Made by a program: the position numbers and the translations under genes | Notes under the pieces: model-generated | Told to the model about the DNA's origin: nothing | Seen by the model: the letters and a program-made list of their open reading frames with translations, nothing else | The model's database searches: none | Part shown: positions 6,964 to 13,905 of the stretch, piece after piece | How the letters are laid out: every line of letters begins with the position of its first letter | Numbering within the stretch: position 1 is the first letter of the stretch | IMG/VR virus record: IMGVR_UViG_3300048687_000113 | Span: 45,244 to 109,243 of that record | DNA from: a virus | Length of the DNA stretch: 64,000 bases | Reading direction: 5' to 3' (one strand)

Positions 6964-7404
6964 GTGTCAGTTAGCGAGTTGGTCTCCGCCCCTACGGGTC
7001 CTTCACGGCTTTCTTTCGCATTCGGCCTGGACGGCAGGCCGGCTTCACGCCACGAAGCCGCTCATCTGCTCGCCGATATCGAGCACAGGACCCTGCATAA
7101 GACGGACCTCAGGCTGGCGACGGGCGATTGGGTCACCGTCCGCACGGTCTGCCTGGTCTTCGACCCGGACTTGCAGGCCGGCGAGCTGGTCTCTGCCGAT
7201 TACCGGCCGCGTGTGTGGGGCACCGCCCTCTACACGCCGGCCCCGGAGAATGCGCTTCTGGAGGTGCTGTGCGGCTACGACGACGCGGACCAGGCCGTCG
7301 AGGAACACAAGCAGGCCCTGGCGATGGTCGCGGTGGGAGCCAACAGCCCTGGCAGGGAACCGAATTGGGCTGCTGGGCTGTCGTGGACGGGGCCGGGCCA
7401 GTGA
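6964..7404 (+). CDS. hypothetical protein, 146 aa (paralogue of gene at 3769)
   Basis: Function unknown. The GTG at 6964 follows GGGAGA and gives MSVSELVSAPTG; upstream in-frame sequence belongs to the structured leader. The core DGRPASRHEAAHLLADIEHR resembles that of the minus-strand gene at 3769-4095, so this looks like a duplicated family in the left arm. The C-terminal part is helical (NALLEVLCGYDDADQAVEEHKQALAMV would be a long helix). Its stop overlaps the GTG start of the next gene by three bases, so the three genes 6964-8016 probably form an operon. Confidence 0.65.
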   Translation: MSVSELVSAPTGPSRLSFAFGLDGRPASRHEAAHLLADIEHRTLHKTDLRLATGDWVTVRTVCLVFDPDLQAGELVSADYRPRVWGTALYTPAPENALLEVLCGYDDADQAVEEHKQALAMVAVGANSPGREPNWAAGLSWTGPGQ

Positions 7405-7667
7405 CGCTGCCCACGCTGTTCGTGCCGCATGTGCCGGACGGCGACCAGGGCCTGGTCCTGCGAGTCAACGGTGTTGCGCCGGAACCGTGCGGGCGTCGCT
7501 GGTACGTCCTGACGATGGAGGGCGTCGCCTACCGCTTGCCCCGGGCGCTGTGGCCGTGGGCCATGGAGCTGGACGCGCAGATGCGCCGGCGCGAGCGGCG
7601 GATGCCGGCCTCGTTTGCTTTCCGCCGTACTGGCGAGACGCTCTCCGCCGAGTCGATCTCGGCGTGA
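7401..7667 (+). CDS. hypothetical protein, 88 aa
   Basis: A small protein whose GTG start overlaps the previous stop (GTGA). The central segment GVAYRLPRALWPWAMELD resembles GTWRLPREFLPWALEVD in the next gene, so the two are tandem relatives sharing an RLPR..LPWA.E.D motif. I do not recognise the family. The C-terminus is basic (RRRERRMP). The middle gene of a likely three-gene operon. Confidence 0.6.
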   Translation: MTLPTLFVPHVPDGDQGLVLRVNGVAPEPCGRRWYVLTMEGVAYRLPRALWPWAMELDAQMRRRERRMPASFAFRRTGETLSAESISA

Positions 7668-7683
7668 GACGAGAGGAGATGGG

Positions 7684-8016
7684 ATGCAGACGCCTTTCAC
7701 CGGCGCCAACCTTCAACGGCTGCTCGCCGAGGTGCGCGCCGCGCGGGAGTTCCGCATCGACGAGGGCTACACGCGCCGACGAACGGAGCTGAAGGCGGTG
7801 TGGGCCGACGAGGCGACCGGCCTGGTGTGGATCGAGGCACACAACGGCACCTGGCGCCTGCCACGGGAGTTCCTGCCGTGGGCCCTGGAGGTCGACAGAC
7901 GCGCGTATGCGGTCCTCGGGCACGGCGAGGTGTTCCCGTGCGGTGCGGTTTTCGAGCGAATACACAATGGCTCTTGGGAAGTGGAGATTTTCCCCGATGT
8001 ACTCGCTGTTCGATGA
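7684..8016 (+). CDS. hypothetical protein, 110 aa
   Basis: Starts at ATG 7684 after GAGGAGATG. It shares the RLPREFLPWALEVD motif with the gene just upstream (7401-7667), pointing to a tandem duplication. The N-terminal part (NLQRLLAEVRAAREFRIDEGYTRRRTELKAVW) is probably helical and basic. Function unknown. A strong bidirectional terminator follows at once, closing the 6964-8016 operon. Confidence 0.65.
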   Translation: MQTPFTGANLQRLLAEVRAAREFRIDEGYTRRRTELKAVWADEATGLVWIEAHNGTWRLPREFLPWALEVDRRAYAVLGHGEVFPCGAVFERIHNGSWEVEIFPDVLAVR

Positions 8017-8020
8017 CGCA

Positions 8021-8058
8021 AGAATGCCGCACTCCAGGCACCCGGAGTGCGGCATTCT
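8021..8058. terminator. bidirectional hairpin terminator
   Basis: A 15-bp perfect stem (AGAATGCCGCACTCC / GGAGTGCGGCATTCT) with an 8-nt loop lies exactly between the convergent genes ending at 8016 and 8058, and overlaps the end of the minus-strand gene. Confidence 0.8.
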
Positions 8059-8303
8059 CATGCATGGACTTCCTCAATCCGCCAGCCAGTGTGGCACGTT
8101 GCGCGATCGGGGCCATCCGCCGTTCGAGGGAGGGCGCTGTCGATGTCCGCCGGCTGGTTGCTCCAGCGCCAGCGCGCCCCGTCCCACACGACGAGCTGGC
8201 CGTGGGACGGGCACACGCAGCACTGCCCCGGCTGGGTCTCGGGGTCCACGGCGAACACGGCCAGGGCCTCGACGATGCAGCGGCATGCCGTCAGGCCGCT
8301 CAT
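8058..8303 (-). CDS. hypothetical Cys-containing protein, 81 aa
   Basis: A small protein of unknown function that starts at an ATGA overlap with the stop of the upstream minus-strand gene, so the pair is translationally coupled. The motif GQCCVCPSHGQLVVWDG has Cys-Cys-x-Cys and a His, possibly a metal site. The longer open frame to 8483 lies opposite the neighbouring gene and is rejected. It ends in the shared terminator. Confidence 0.55.
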   Translation of the reverse strand: MSGLTACRCIVEALAVFAVDPETQPGQCCVCPSHGQLVVWDGARWRWSNQPADIDSALPRTADGPDRATCHTGWRIEEVHA

Positions 8304-8653
8304 GCGGCCGGTTTCCCGTCGCAGGTCGCCTTCGTCCAGTGCCAGTAGCCGCACGGGCACAGCCGCATGCCGTGGGCGTCGTCCTGGAGCTGGTAGACGC
8401 ACCGCACGCTCTCGCCGGCCGGCCACGGCGGACGGTGGTAGACGGCCCAGGCGCGAAGCGAGGCGCCGCAGCAGCGCATCCACCCCCCGCCCTTGGTCTG
8501 CGGGGGCGTGAAGGCGTCCGGGTCGGCGTCGAAGACCGCCTGAGCGGGATAGAAGTCGTGGCAGTCCCCGCAGTACCCGTACTCCATTTGGGTGGGGCTC
8601 AATTCATTGTTGCACTCGGGGCAAACGGCCCCGGTCTCGTGCCGTGAATCCAT
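8300..8653 (-). CDS. zinc-ribbon protein, 117 aa
   Basis: Contains a clear four-cysteine ribbon at residues about 10-32 (CPECNNELSPTQMEYGYCGD followed by C) and a second Cys/His-rich part (MRCCGASLRAW; LCPCGYWHW). This suggests two small zinc-binding units, likely for nucleic-acid or protein contact. I chose the ATG at 8653; an ATG at 8686 would overlap the divergent gene at 8667. Coupled by ATGA to the next minus gene. Function unknown. Confidence 0.55.
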   Translation of the reverse strand: MDSRHETGAVCPECNNELSPTQMEYGYCGDCHDFYPAQAVFDADPDAFTPPQTKGGGWMRCCGASLRAWAVYHRPPWPAGESVRCVYQLQDDAHGMRLCPCGYWHWTKATCDGKPAA

Positions 8654-8666
8654 AGGGGGGACAGTA

Positions 8667-9167
8667 ATGGCTACGATGCCGATCATGCCGGAAGCAGTGA
8701 GTGTCGGAACTGACTGGCGTCTCCTCGGGTGCGCCTATGTTCAGTTCTTCGTCACCAAGGACAGGACCAACCAACGGCTCCTGGAATCACATCCCTTCGA
8801 CCTCTCGGCGAGTGTCGGCCGACTGGCTTATGCCATCAGTGAGGAGGTGTTCTTCCCGAAAGTGTTCGGGGTCGAGACCGACAGTTCCTACCGTGCCGTC
8901 GAAAGCCTGCGCCACCACGATCCCGCCTTCGGTGCCGCGTGGCTGCGCCGGGCGCGTTACCGACGCCAGGGCTTGGGCCTTACCCTCGCACCAAAGCGCA
9001 GGTCACGGCACGTTGCGGCCGATATTGCCCGCATGCTGTGCGCCTCCTGGGCGCACGCCCACGACCCGCAGCAGCATGCGTTCCAGGTCTGCGACATCGT
9101 GCCGGTGATGCTCGATGAAATCCGCTCGGGGCTACGCCATTCGAGTGAGTACCCAACAGATCCGTAA
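8667..9167 (+). CDS. hypothetical protein, 166 aa
   Basis: Starts at ATG 8667 after AGGGGGGAC, with only 13 bases between it and the divergent zinc-ribbon gene. The protein is mixed alpha/beta in appearance, rich in Arg in the middle (AAWLRRARYRRQGLGLTLAPKRRSRHVAADIAR), which might bind nucleic acid. It lacks recognisable motifs. A terminator at 9265-9308 follows, so it is probably transcribed alone. Confidence 0.6.
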   Translation: MATMPIMPEAVSVGTDWRLLGCAYVQFFVTKDRTNQRLLESHPFDLSASVGRLAYAISEEVFFPKVFGVETDSSYRAVESLRHHDPAFGAAWLRRARYRRQGLGLTLAPKRRSRHVAADIARMLCASWAHAHDPQQHAFQVCDIVPVMLDEIRSGLRHSSEYPTDP

Positions 9168-9264
9168 CCGATCAGGAGGCCACGCGTTTATGGGTTTGTA
9201 CGGTGTCTATCTGGGCGCCCGGCCTGCCCTCGTCGGCCGGTGTGCATCCCGGATACCTGTGCAC

Positions 9265-9308
9265 GGGAGTCCCCTGGTGCCGCATCCACACAGGGGGCTC
9301 CCTTTTTT
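9265..9308 (+). terminator. rho-independent terminator
   Basis: GGGAGTCCCCTG pairs with CAGGGGGCTCCC (one mismatch) and runs directly into six T residues. It separates the gene ending at 9167 from the winged-helix gene at 9344. The preceding 9195-9264 also folds (GGCC-rich arms), so an attenuated leader for the downstream genes is possible. Confidence 0.8.
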
Positions 9309-9343
9309 GCCTGCTTTGACGCCGAACAAGCGAAGGGAGTGCC

Positions 9344-9592
9344 ATGACTGAGAAAATGCAAGTGCTCCAAGCACTGTCCCGTACAGCAGACGCCAATATG
9401 TGGGACATCTCCGAGTCTCTCGCCGTTCTGCCGGGCCGCGTCTTCGCCGCGCTCCAGGCGCTCATCCGGGAGGGGATGGTCACCAGTGACCGGCCGGCCG
9501 ACGACCTCCGGTACGCGCTCACCGATGCCGGCCGCGACACCGTTGTCTCCTGGGAGCCGGCCCTGCGGCGCGAGGAGGCAAGCCGTGCCTGA
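9344..9592 (+). CDS. winged-helix (PadR/MarR-like) regulator, 82 aa
   Basis: A compact DNA-binding protein. Residues 6-60 fit a winged helix: VLQALSRTADANMWDISESL, then a recognition helix GRVFAALQALIREGMV, and a wing SDRPADDLRYALTDAGRDTV. The length fits a bare wHTH domain without a dimerisation extension. ATG 9344 follows AAGGGAG. Its stop overlaps the GTG start of the Cys-rich gene downstream by eight bases, implying coupled expression. Confidence 0.75.
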   Translation: MTEKMQVLQALSRTADANMWDISESLAVLPGRVFAALQALIREGMVTSDRPADDLRYALTDAGRDTVVSWEPALRREEASRA

Positions 9593-10007
9593 TGAACCCA
9601 CCCTCGACCTGCGACCCGACCGGGCCGCCGAACTTCTTCAGAGCCTGATGGAAGTGCTCTACCTCTCCACGGCCTGCGCGCTGGGGCACCACTCCATGTG
9701 CCGGGGCGTGGAACCCTTCCGGGGCCTCGTGTGCTGCTGCCTCGACTGCGAGCACACCGACGTCCACAGCACCGGGCCGACCTCGGCCGGCGTCCCCCTG
9801 CTGCACAAAGTACTCGCGGAGGAAGAGCGGCTCGACAGCCACAGCTACCTCGACGGCGACGATCTCGGGGTGCGCACCGACCTCGTCGAGGCCCTGGAGA
9901 AAGACCTCGAAGAGGCCGACCCACACACGAGCCCCGAGAAGCGCCGGCTGCTGGCCGTGCAGCTCGGAGTCACCGCGTGCCTCATCTTCGCCCCCAGGGG
10001 CCTTTGA
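9585..10007 (+). CDS. Cys/His-rich protein, 140 aa
   Basis: Starts at GTG 9585 behind GAGGAGGC and overlaps the end of the wHTH gene. Residues 30-62 hold many Cys/His (ALGHHSMCRGVEPFRGLVCC followed by CLDCEH), an arrangement like the small zinc-ribbon proteins common in actinophages and mycelial actinobacteria. The rest is acidic and helical (EALEKDLEEADPH). Function unknown; the pairing with a wHTH protein suggests a role in regulation. Confidence 0.6.
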   Translation: MPDEPTLDLRPDRAAELLQSLMEVLYLSTACALGHHSMCRGVEPFRGLVCCCLDCEHTDVHSTGPTSAGVPLLHKVLAEEERLDSHSYLDGDDLGVRTDLVEALEKDLEEADPHTSPEKRRLLAVQLGVTACLIFAPRGL

Positions 10008-10154
10008 CACTCAGGGCTCCGCCGTTCGGGCGAGACAGAAACAGTTCCACAACTGCCGTGATTCCCCGGGAAATGCGCTTCGGAAGTGAGGCGCAGTCCT
10101 TTCACCCGTGCGGCCGTCCGTGTCGCCGGCAACAGTTGCTGGCTGCTCGTGACC

Positions 10155-10493
10155 ATGGGCGTCATGCACAGCGAGCTGGAATCCGGACTGACCGTGTACC
10201 GCGAGCGCGCCTATCTGCTGGGCGGCTATGTAGCCATGTTCGGCGGTGTGTTCTCCCACACCGACCAACAGGCCCCCGACTACCCGGTCCTGTACGTCGA
10301 GACCCCGAAGGGCCAGGTCTCCTGGCACATCCACCCCGACGACCTGGATTGCTTCGACGGGCTGAACATCCCCAGCATTGACGCCTACCCGTGGGACGGC
10401 CACTCCACGGAGGAGAAGTACTTGCGCGTCCAGGCGCTCAATCTACTGATCCCGAAAATGACCTACGCACGCCCCCGTTACGGAAACCCGTAA
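10155..10493 (+). CDS. conserved phage-type protein with WDGHSTEEKY motif, 112 aa
   Basis: I recognise the motif YPWDGHSTEEKYLRV near residue 80; such WDGH.T..KY proteins are found in many actinophage genomes but have no assigned function that I know. Before it lies GQVSWHIHPDDLDCF, with His and Asp residues that could bind metal. The start is uncertain (ATG 10155 or 10164, GTG 10086); none has a good Shine-Dalgarno. A hairpin terminator follows. Confidence 0.6.
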   Translation: MGVMHSELESGLTVYRERAYLLGGYVAMFGGVFSHTDQQAPDYPVLYVETPKGQVSWHIHPDDLDCFDGLNIPSIDAYPWDGHSTEEKYLRVQALNLLIPKMTYARPRYGNP

Positions 10494-10503
10494 CCCCCGA
10501 GCT

Positions 10504-10548
10504 GAGGCCCGCGTTCTGAGACATTCCCCGAGCCAGGACGCGGGCCTC
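10504..10548. terminator. hairpin terminator
   Basis: GAGGCCCGCGT (10504-10514) pairs perfectly with ACGCGGGCCTC (10538-10548). It stands 11 bases after the gene ending at 10493; no T-run follows. Confidence 0.6.
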
Positions 10549-10625
10549 ACCCCAGCCACGATTACCACGCACAATTTTGCGGCGGCCACCGTGGATTACA
10601 CCCCACCCGAAACGAGGTGACCGTC

Positions 10626-10928
10626 ATGCCGCTCGTCAGGCGCCCCAATCCGTCGTGGCAGGCGTTCCAGGAGGTGCTCCCCGGCACCCCCACCGGCGGC
10701 CCTCGAAGCCAGCTCGCGGCCGGCTGGCCCACCGAGCTGCCCGACCCCCGGGCCGGCGCCACCCCCGCCCTCGAAGCCGCGTCCCTGCCGCGCCCCACCG
10801 CACAGCCCGGCACCACCCCGGTACGCGGCCGGCCCACCCGCTCCCAGCTCGGCCTCGGCGCCTCCCCCACCGGAGCGCCGGCCACCACCAACGGCCGCTC
10901 CAGCATCTTCTCCGCGCCCACCTACTGA
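10626..10928 (+). CDS. Pro/Gly-rich low-complexity protein, 100 aa
   Basis: ATG 10626 follows ACGAGGTG. The protein is rich in Pro, Gly, Ala, Thr and Arg and probably disordered; it has no hydrophobic core. The frame keeps good codon usage and has a sound ribosome site, so it may be translated, but low-complexity frames are common in high-GC DNA. No function can be assigned. Confidence 0.4.
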   Translation: MPLVRRPNPSWQAFQEVLPGTPTGGPRSQLAAGWPTELPDPRAGATPALEAASLPRPTAQPGTTPVRGRPTRSQLGLGASPTGAPATTNGRSSIFSAPTY

Positions 10929-10942
10929 CCCCGGAGGTCCCC

Positions 10943-11008
10943 ATGTCCGCTGTGCTCGATGCCCTCGTATCCGTGTGCGCTCACGTCGGCGTACTCGTCG
11001 GCCTGTAG
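10943..11008 (+). CDS. possible 21-aa hydrophobic peptide
   Basis: A tiny frame, MSAVLDALVSVCAHVGVLVG plus Leu, starts at ATG 10943 just after GGAGGT and 15 bases after the previous stop. It is hydrophobic enough to insert in a membrane. A strong terminator lies 52 bases downstream, so the transcript ends here. It could be a leader or toxin-like peptide, or chance. Confidence 0.3.
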   Translation: MSAVLDALVSVCAHVGVLVGL

Positions 11009-11059
11009 CCGCGCCGAAGCCGTCCGCCGGCGGGAAGGCGAAGTCCCGCAAGCGGTCAT

Positions 11060-11107
11060 GAGAACGGCCCGCTCCCCTTGATCACGTCAGGGGAGCGGGC
11101 CGTTCTC
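11060..11107. terminator. strong bidirectional terminator
   Basis: An 18-bp perfect stem (11060-11077 with 11090-11107, arms GAGAACGGCCCGCTCCCC and its complement) with a 12-nt loop separates the + strand genes from the minus-strand DUF397/Xre pair. Confidence 0.85.
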
Positions 11108-11126
11108 AGTCGGCTAGTTCAGATAC

Positions 11127-11396
11127 TCACTTCTTGGGGGTCAGGCCCTGCTGTCCGGCCTTCACACCTCCGCAGAAGGCCGTGTACTCGCCATCCGTCA
11201 GCCAGATCTTCTGGTCCTGGTTGATCGAGTGGCGCAGCACCCAGCCGCCATCGAGCTGTGCGACCTCCAGGCAGTCACCCGAGCCGCCACCACCGGAGAG
11301 TTCCGACTTGGTCCACTTGATTCCCGTGAGGTCCTGCGCCTGGAGGGCCTGGAGGGCTTGTTCCTTAGTCACGCGACAACTCTTTTCTGACTGCAC
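11127..11396 (-). CDS. DUF397 domain protein, 89 aa
   Basis: A DUF397 protein: residues 25-80 carry the family pattern IKWTKSELSGGGGSGDCLEV ... WVLRHS ... FCGGVKAG. In Streptomyces, DUF397 genes almost always sit next to an Xre/DUF5753 regulator, and several such pairs act as an antitoxin-like or activator pair in development. That arrangement is kept here: this gene follows the Xre gene and overlaps its 3' end by about 30 bases. The GTG start at 11396 has a GGAG site; a second GTG at 11372 is possible. It reads towards the terminator at 11060-11107. Confidence 0.9.
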   Translation of the reverse strand: MQSEKSCRVTKEQALQALQAQDLTGIKWTKSELSGGGGSGDCLEVAQLDGGWVLRHSINQDQKIWLTDGEYTAFCGGVKAGQQGLTPKK

Positions 11397-12243
11397 GAAT
11401 TTGCTCCAACGATTCCAACGGTGAGAGAGACAACTCCTTGGATGATTCGAGGAGTCCTCGGATGCCCCGAACCTCCTTGGCTCTCTTCTCGAAGGACATC
11501 CCCGTCACGCCGTCGAACGCCGCGATCGGGCTCTCGCTTGCTCCACTGAACTCGAACAAGTGAAAGAAGTAGGTCAGCGTCGCTTCCGCGCTGAAGGGGA
11601 TGATGCGGACCTTCACGCCTCTGTCTGTGATGTCCGCGATTAGCGAGTCAAGCTGCTCCAGCATGGACGTCCTGCCGCCCACCTGTTGCAGCAGGGCCCC
11701 CTCTCCGATGATCGCTTCCACGGCAGGCGGCGTGCTCTTGTCGAACACGCGGCGCCGGTTCTTTCGCAGCTCGACGGATCGCTCAACCATCACGGTACTG
11801 AGCGAATCCTTGGAGAGGTGACTGGTGACCGCCCGACCGTAGTTGGGGGTCTGGAGGAGGCCGGGGATCAGGTTGCCGGCGCACGTGGTGATCGTCCGTG
11901 CCGCGTCCTCGTAGGCCACGAACGTGATGAGCGACTCCGGGAAATCCTCGTCGAACTCGGTCCACCAGGCGCTGGCGATCGACATGCCTTCGCGGCGCAT
12001 CGTGGTCAGCGTGACGCGCGTCTCCGTGTCGAGCTGGAGGCACTTCACTATCGCCTTCCACTCGGCGTCGGTGGGCCACGTTTCGCCCCGTTCCATCCGG
12101 GAGTAGCGGTGGTAGCTCCTCTGTCCCATCGCCTGCGCGACGTGAAGCTGCTTCACTGTGCCGCCTGGTGCGGCGATGCGCGCCCTCTTCAGCTCGTCGC
12201 CGAACCGCTTCCTCGCGAACATCGCTGCTGTGTTGACGGCCAT
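11365..12243 (-). CDS. Xre-family regulator with DUF5753, 292 aa
   Basis: Cytoplasmic DNA-binding regulator. The N-terminal 70 residues hold an Xre-type HTH (FGDELKRARIAAPGGTVKQL ... YSRMERGETWPT). The remainder is DUF5753 (ITFVAYEDAARTITTCAGNL, IPGLLQTPNYGRA and a C-terminal FSAEATLTYFFHLFEF segment). I chose ATG 12243 behind GGAGGGGTGGAG instead of the longer 12306 start. It is coupled to the DUF397 gene downstream. Operator copy 3 lies 96 bases upstream, between it and the divergent HATPase gene, so autoregulation is plausible. The trio with HATPase and DUF397 is host-like and was probably acquired from a Streptomyces chromosome. Confidence 0.9.
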   Translation of the reverse strand: MAVNTAAMFARKRFGDELKRARIAAPGGTVKQLHVAQAMGQRSYHRYSRMERGETWPTDAEWKAIVKCLQLDTETRVTLTTMRREGMSIASAWWTEFDEDFPESLITFVAYEDAARTITTCAGNLIPGLLQTPNYGRAVTSHLSKDSLSTVMVERSVELRKNRRRVFDKSTPPAVEAIIGEGALLQQVGGRTSMLEQLDSLIADITDRGVKVRIIPFSAEATLTYFFHLFEFSGASESPIAAFDGVTGMSFEKRAKEVRGIRGLLESSKELSLSPLESLEQIRAVRKELSRD

Positions 12244-12338
12244 CTCCACCCCTCCCTGAGCCCTGTCGGCGGTTGAGGGCAGCGTAACGCGGGGGCGCCC
12301 AATCACGGCACGTCCGAGGGGAATTCTGGCGATGGGGT

Positions 12339-12360
12339 TGCGTACGCAGTTACGTACGCA
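12339..12360. promoter_or_regulatory. operator copy 3 (double TGCGTACGCA palindrome)
   Basis: TGCGTACGCA, GT, then TACGTACGCA: third copy of the 22-bp site seen at 3715 and 4706. It lies in the divergent region between the Xre/DUF5753 gene and the HATPase gene, where an autoregulated repressor would bind. Confidence 0.7.
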
Positions 12361-12448
12361 CCAGACTCGTCGTCACGCACCGGACGATCCACGTCGCGGT
12401 GTGTGACGAAGCTATGCGGCTGGCCGCAGCCGCGTGCCGGAGGCTGCC

Positions 12449-12853
12449 ATGCCCACATTAGGGCAACTGCAAGGGCCGACATCCGTGTGCAGAACTTTCA
12501 CCACAGCTCCGAACACCGTTGAAATGGCGCGGAGTTGGGCCTGGAAGCGATGCGCTGAGTTCGGCGTCTCTGAAGAACTAGTGGACACCTACAAGCTCCT
12601 CATCAGCGAGACCGCCACGAACGCGGTCACGCACAGCGGTGGCGAGGAGTACACCGTAGTGGTCTGTCCGGATGGCTGGATCGAAGTCTGGGACGACAGT
12701 CCGAAGTTGCCCAGGCAGAAACCGCATGACCTGGACTCACTGGGAGGCCGGGGCCTGGAGCTGCTGGAGCTTTTGGCCCCTGGTTACCTGGTAGTTGAGG
12801 ACGCCAAGCGCGGCGGGAAGTGCGTGCGCTTCCTTCCGAAAGAGATCGCGTGA
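12449..12853 (+). CDS. HATPase_c (RsbW-like) ATP-binding protein, 134 aa
   Basis: An anti-sigma-factor-type GHKL ATPase. The N-box is visible at about residues 54-66 (LLISETATNAVTH, with the essential Glu and Asn) and the G-box at GGRGLELLELL. The length matches single-domain RsbW/SpoIIAB-like proteins of actinobacteria, which are abundant in Streptomyces next to Xre/DUF397 pairs. ATG 12449 follows CGGAGGCTGCC. The gene is divergent from the Xre regulator and overlaps the start of the next gene (GTGA). Its partner is unknown; kinase activity on an anti-anti-sigma protein or simple sequestration are both possible. Confidence 0.88.
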   Translation: MPTLGQLQGPTSVCRTFTTAPNTVEMARSWAWKRCAEFGVSEELVDTYKLLISETATNAVTHSGGEEYTVVVCPDGWIEVWDDSPKLPRQKPHDLDSLGGRGLELLELLAPGYLVVEDAKRGGKCVRFLPKEIA

Positions 12854-13338
12854 GCGTTCGCCTGACCGTCTTGGACGAGCGGACGCTGGACGGCGACCTG
12901 ACCCCGGACCTTCCGGTTCGGCTGCACCTTCTGGGCCACTACTTGGCGCCGGTGGACGGTGTCGAGGTCGCGGAGATCGAGGTCCGCCTGAACCCTGCGA
13001 CCCTCACCGATCTCGTGGCCCAGGCGCGGGCGGCCCAGATGGATCTCGCACGACGTGCGCGCCGCGATGCGGACACGGTGGCCTTTGCCGCCCAAGTCGC
13101 TTTCGGCTCACGAACGTTGGCCCGCAACGACCCAGCCGTGCTTCAACGCGTCCATGACGCGCTACAGGCCATACCGCACCAGGACTTGCCGGTACGGGGC
13201 GGCCCCCGGCCGGCGAGATCGCGAACGGGGAACCCACCGGGGGGTGCCGATCGCGAGTACGGCAGGGAGACACCGCGAACCTCCGAGCCGTACAAGCCGC
13301 CCTTGCCGCGCCGCCAGCTCGGCAAGGGCGGCCCATAA
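12850..13338 (+). CDS. hypothetical protein, 162 aa
   Basis: Starts at GTG 12850, overlapping the HATPase stop, so the two are coupled. The N-terminal half is beta-rich (VRLTVLDERTLDGDLTPDLP, VRLHLLGHYLAPV), followed by a helical basic middle (LVAQARAAQMDLARRARRDADTVAF). The last 50 residues are Pro/Arg/Gly-rich and probably disordered. I do not recognise the family. Confidence 0.6.
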   Translation: MSVRLTVLDERTLDGDLTPDLPVRLHLLGHYLAPVDGVEVAEIEVRLNPATLTDLVAQARAAQMDLARRARRDADTVAFAAQVAFGSRTLARNDPAVLQRVHDALQAIPHQDLPVRGGPRPARSRTGNPPGGADREYGRETPRTSEPYKPPLPRRQLGKGGP

Positions 13339-13340
13339 CT

Positions 13341-13421
13341 GCGGCGGAGGGGACAAGGCGCGACAGGAGCGCCTCGGGCCGGCTGTCCGGGAGTGCGCCC
13401 CGGCCAGTCCCCCTCCGCCGC
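13341..13421 (+). ncRNA. putative three-way-junction RNA element
   Basis: A closing stem joins 13341-13354 (GCGGCGGAGGGGAC) with 13407-13421, with one bulged base. Inside are two further hairpins, 13356-13374 (AGGCGC/GCGCCT, 7-nt loop) and 13377-13405 (GGCCGG/CCGGCC). The whole 81-nt unit forms a compact three-way junction between the gene ending at 13338 and the small membrane protein at 13489. No T-run follows. It may be a terminator, a leader or a structured RNA. Confidence 0.4.
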
Positions 13422-13488
13422 TCTGACGGGCCCGGCCGGTGCACTGCGCCGTACCGGCCGGGCCCTCCCATCGAGGAGACCTACCGCA

Positions 13489-13689
13489 ATGAGCAAGCTG
13501 ACCGGCAGTTGCGTCACCGACATCTGCGCCCTGGCCAGCATTTTCGTCGTGACGATATTCGTCGGCCTCTTCTCGATGATGCGCGCGGTAACGCGACACC
13601 CGTCGTGGTGTCCCTGCCACGCCGAGAACGACGAACTCGACTATCTGGAACCCGACTTCGGGGCTCCCTCCAAGCGCACCGCTCCGTAA
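13489..13689 (+). CDS. small single-pass membrane protein, 66 aa
   Basis: ATG 13489 follows GAGGAGACC. Residues 12-32 form one hydrophobic span (ICALASIFVVTIFVGLFSMM), followed by a soluble tail with CPCHAEND and acidic residues. The protein would be anchored with the tail on one side of the membrane. The Cys-x-Cys-His could bind metal. Function unknown. A terminator follows at 13747. Confidence 0.6.
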   Translation: MSKLTGSCVTDICALASIFVVTIFVGLFSMMRAVTRHPSWCPCHAENDELDYLEPDFGAPSKRTAP

Positions 13690-13746
13690 GGGCGGTGCTG
13701 CACAGCCCGCAGCCGGCCTTCACTGGGTCCGCTGCGGAAGCGTTGC

Positions 13747-13792
13747 GATGGCGGGGCCGGTGCCAAACTCCCCGCGTCCCGGCCCCGCCATC
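13747..13792 (+). terminator. hairpin terminator
   Basis: GATGGCGGGGCCGG (13747-13760) pairs perfectly with CCGGCCCCGCCATC (13779-13792), an 18-nt loop between. It closes the 12449-13689 group. A second hairpin (GGCGGCAG/CTGCCGCC) lies near 13860-13880, in the leader of the kinase gene. Confidence 0.75.
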
Positions 13793-13905
13793 TCAACGGG
13801 AACGTCACTTCGGACAGAGGAGCTCCCCGTGAGACATTCCCTTGAGTTACCGGGGCGGGCGGCAGCCTGCTGCCGCCGTATAGCGGTGCCATTGGTGCGT
13901 GCGTC

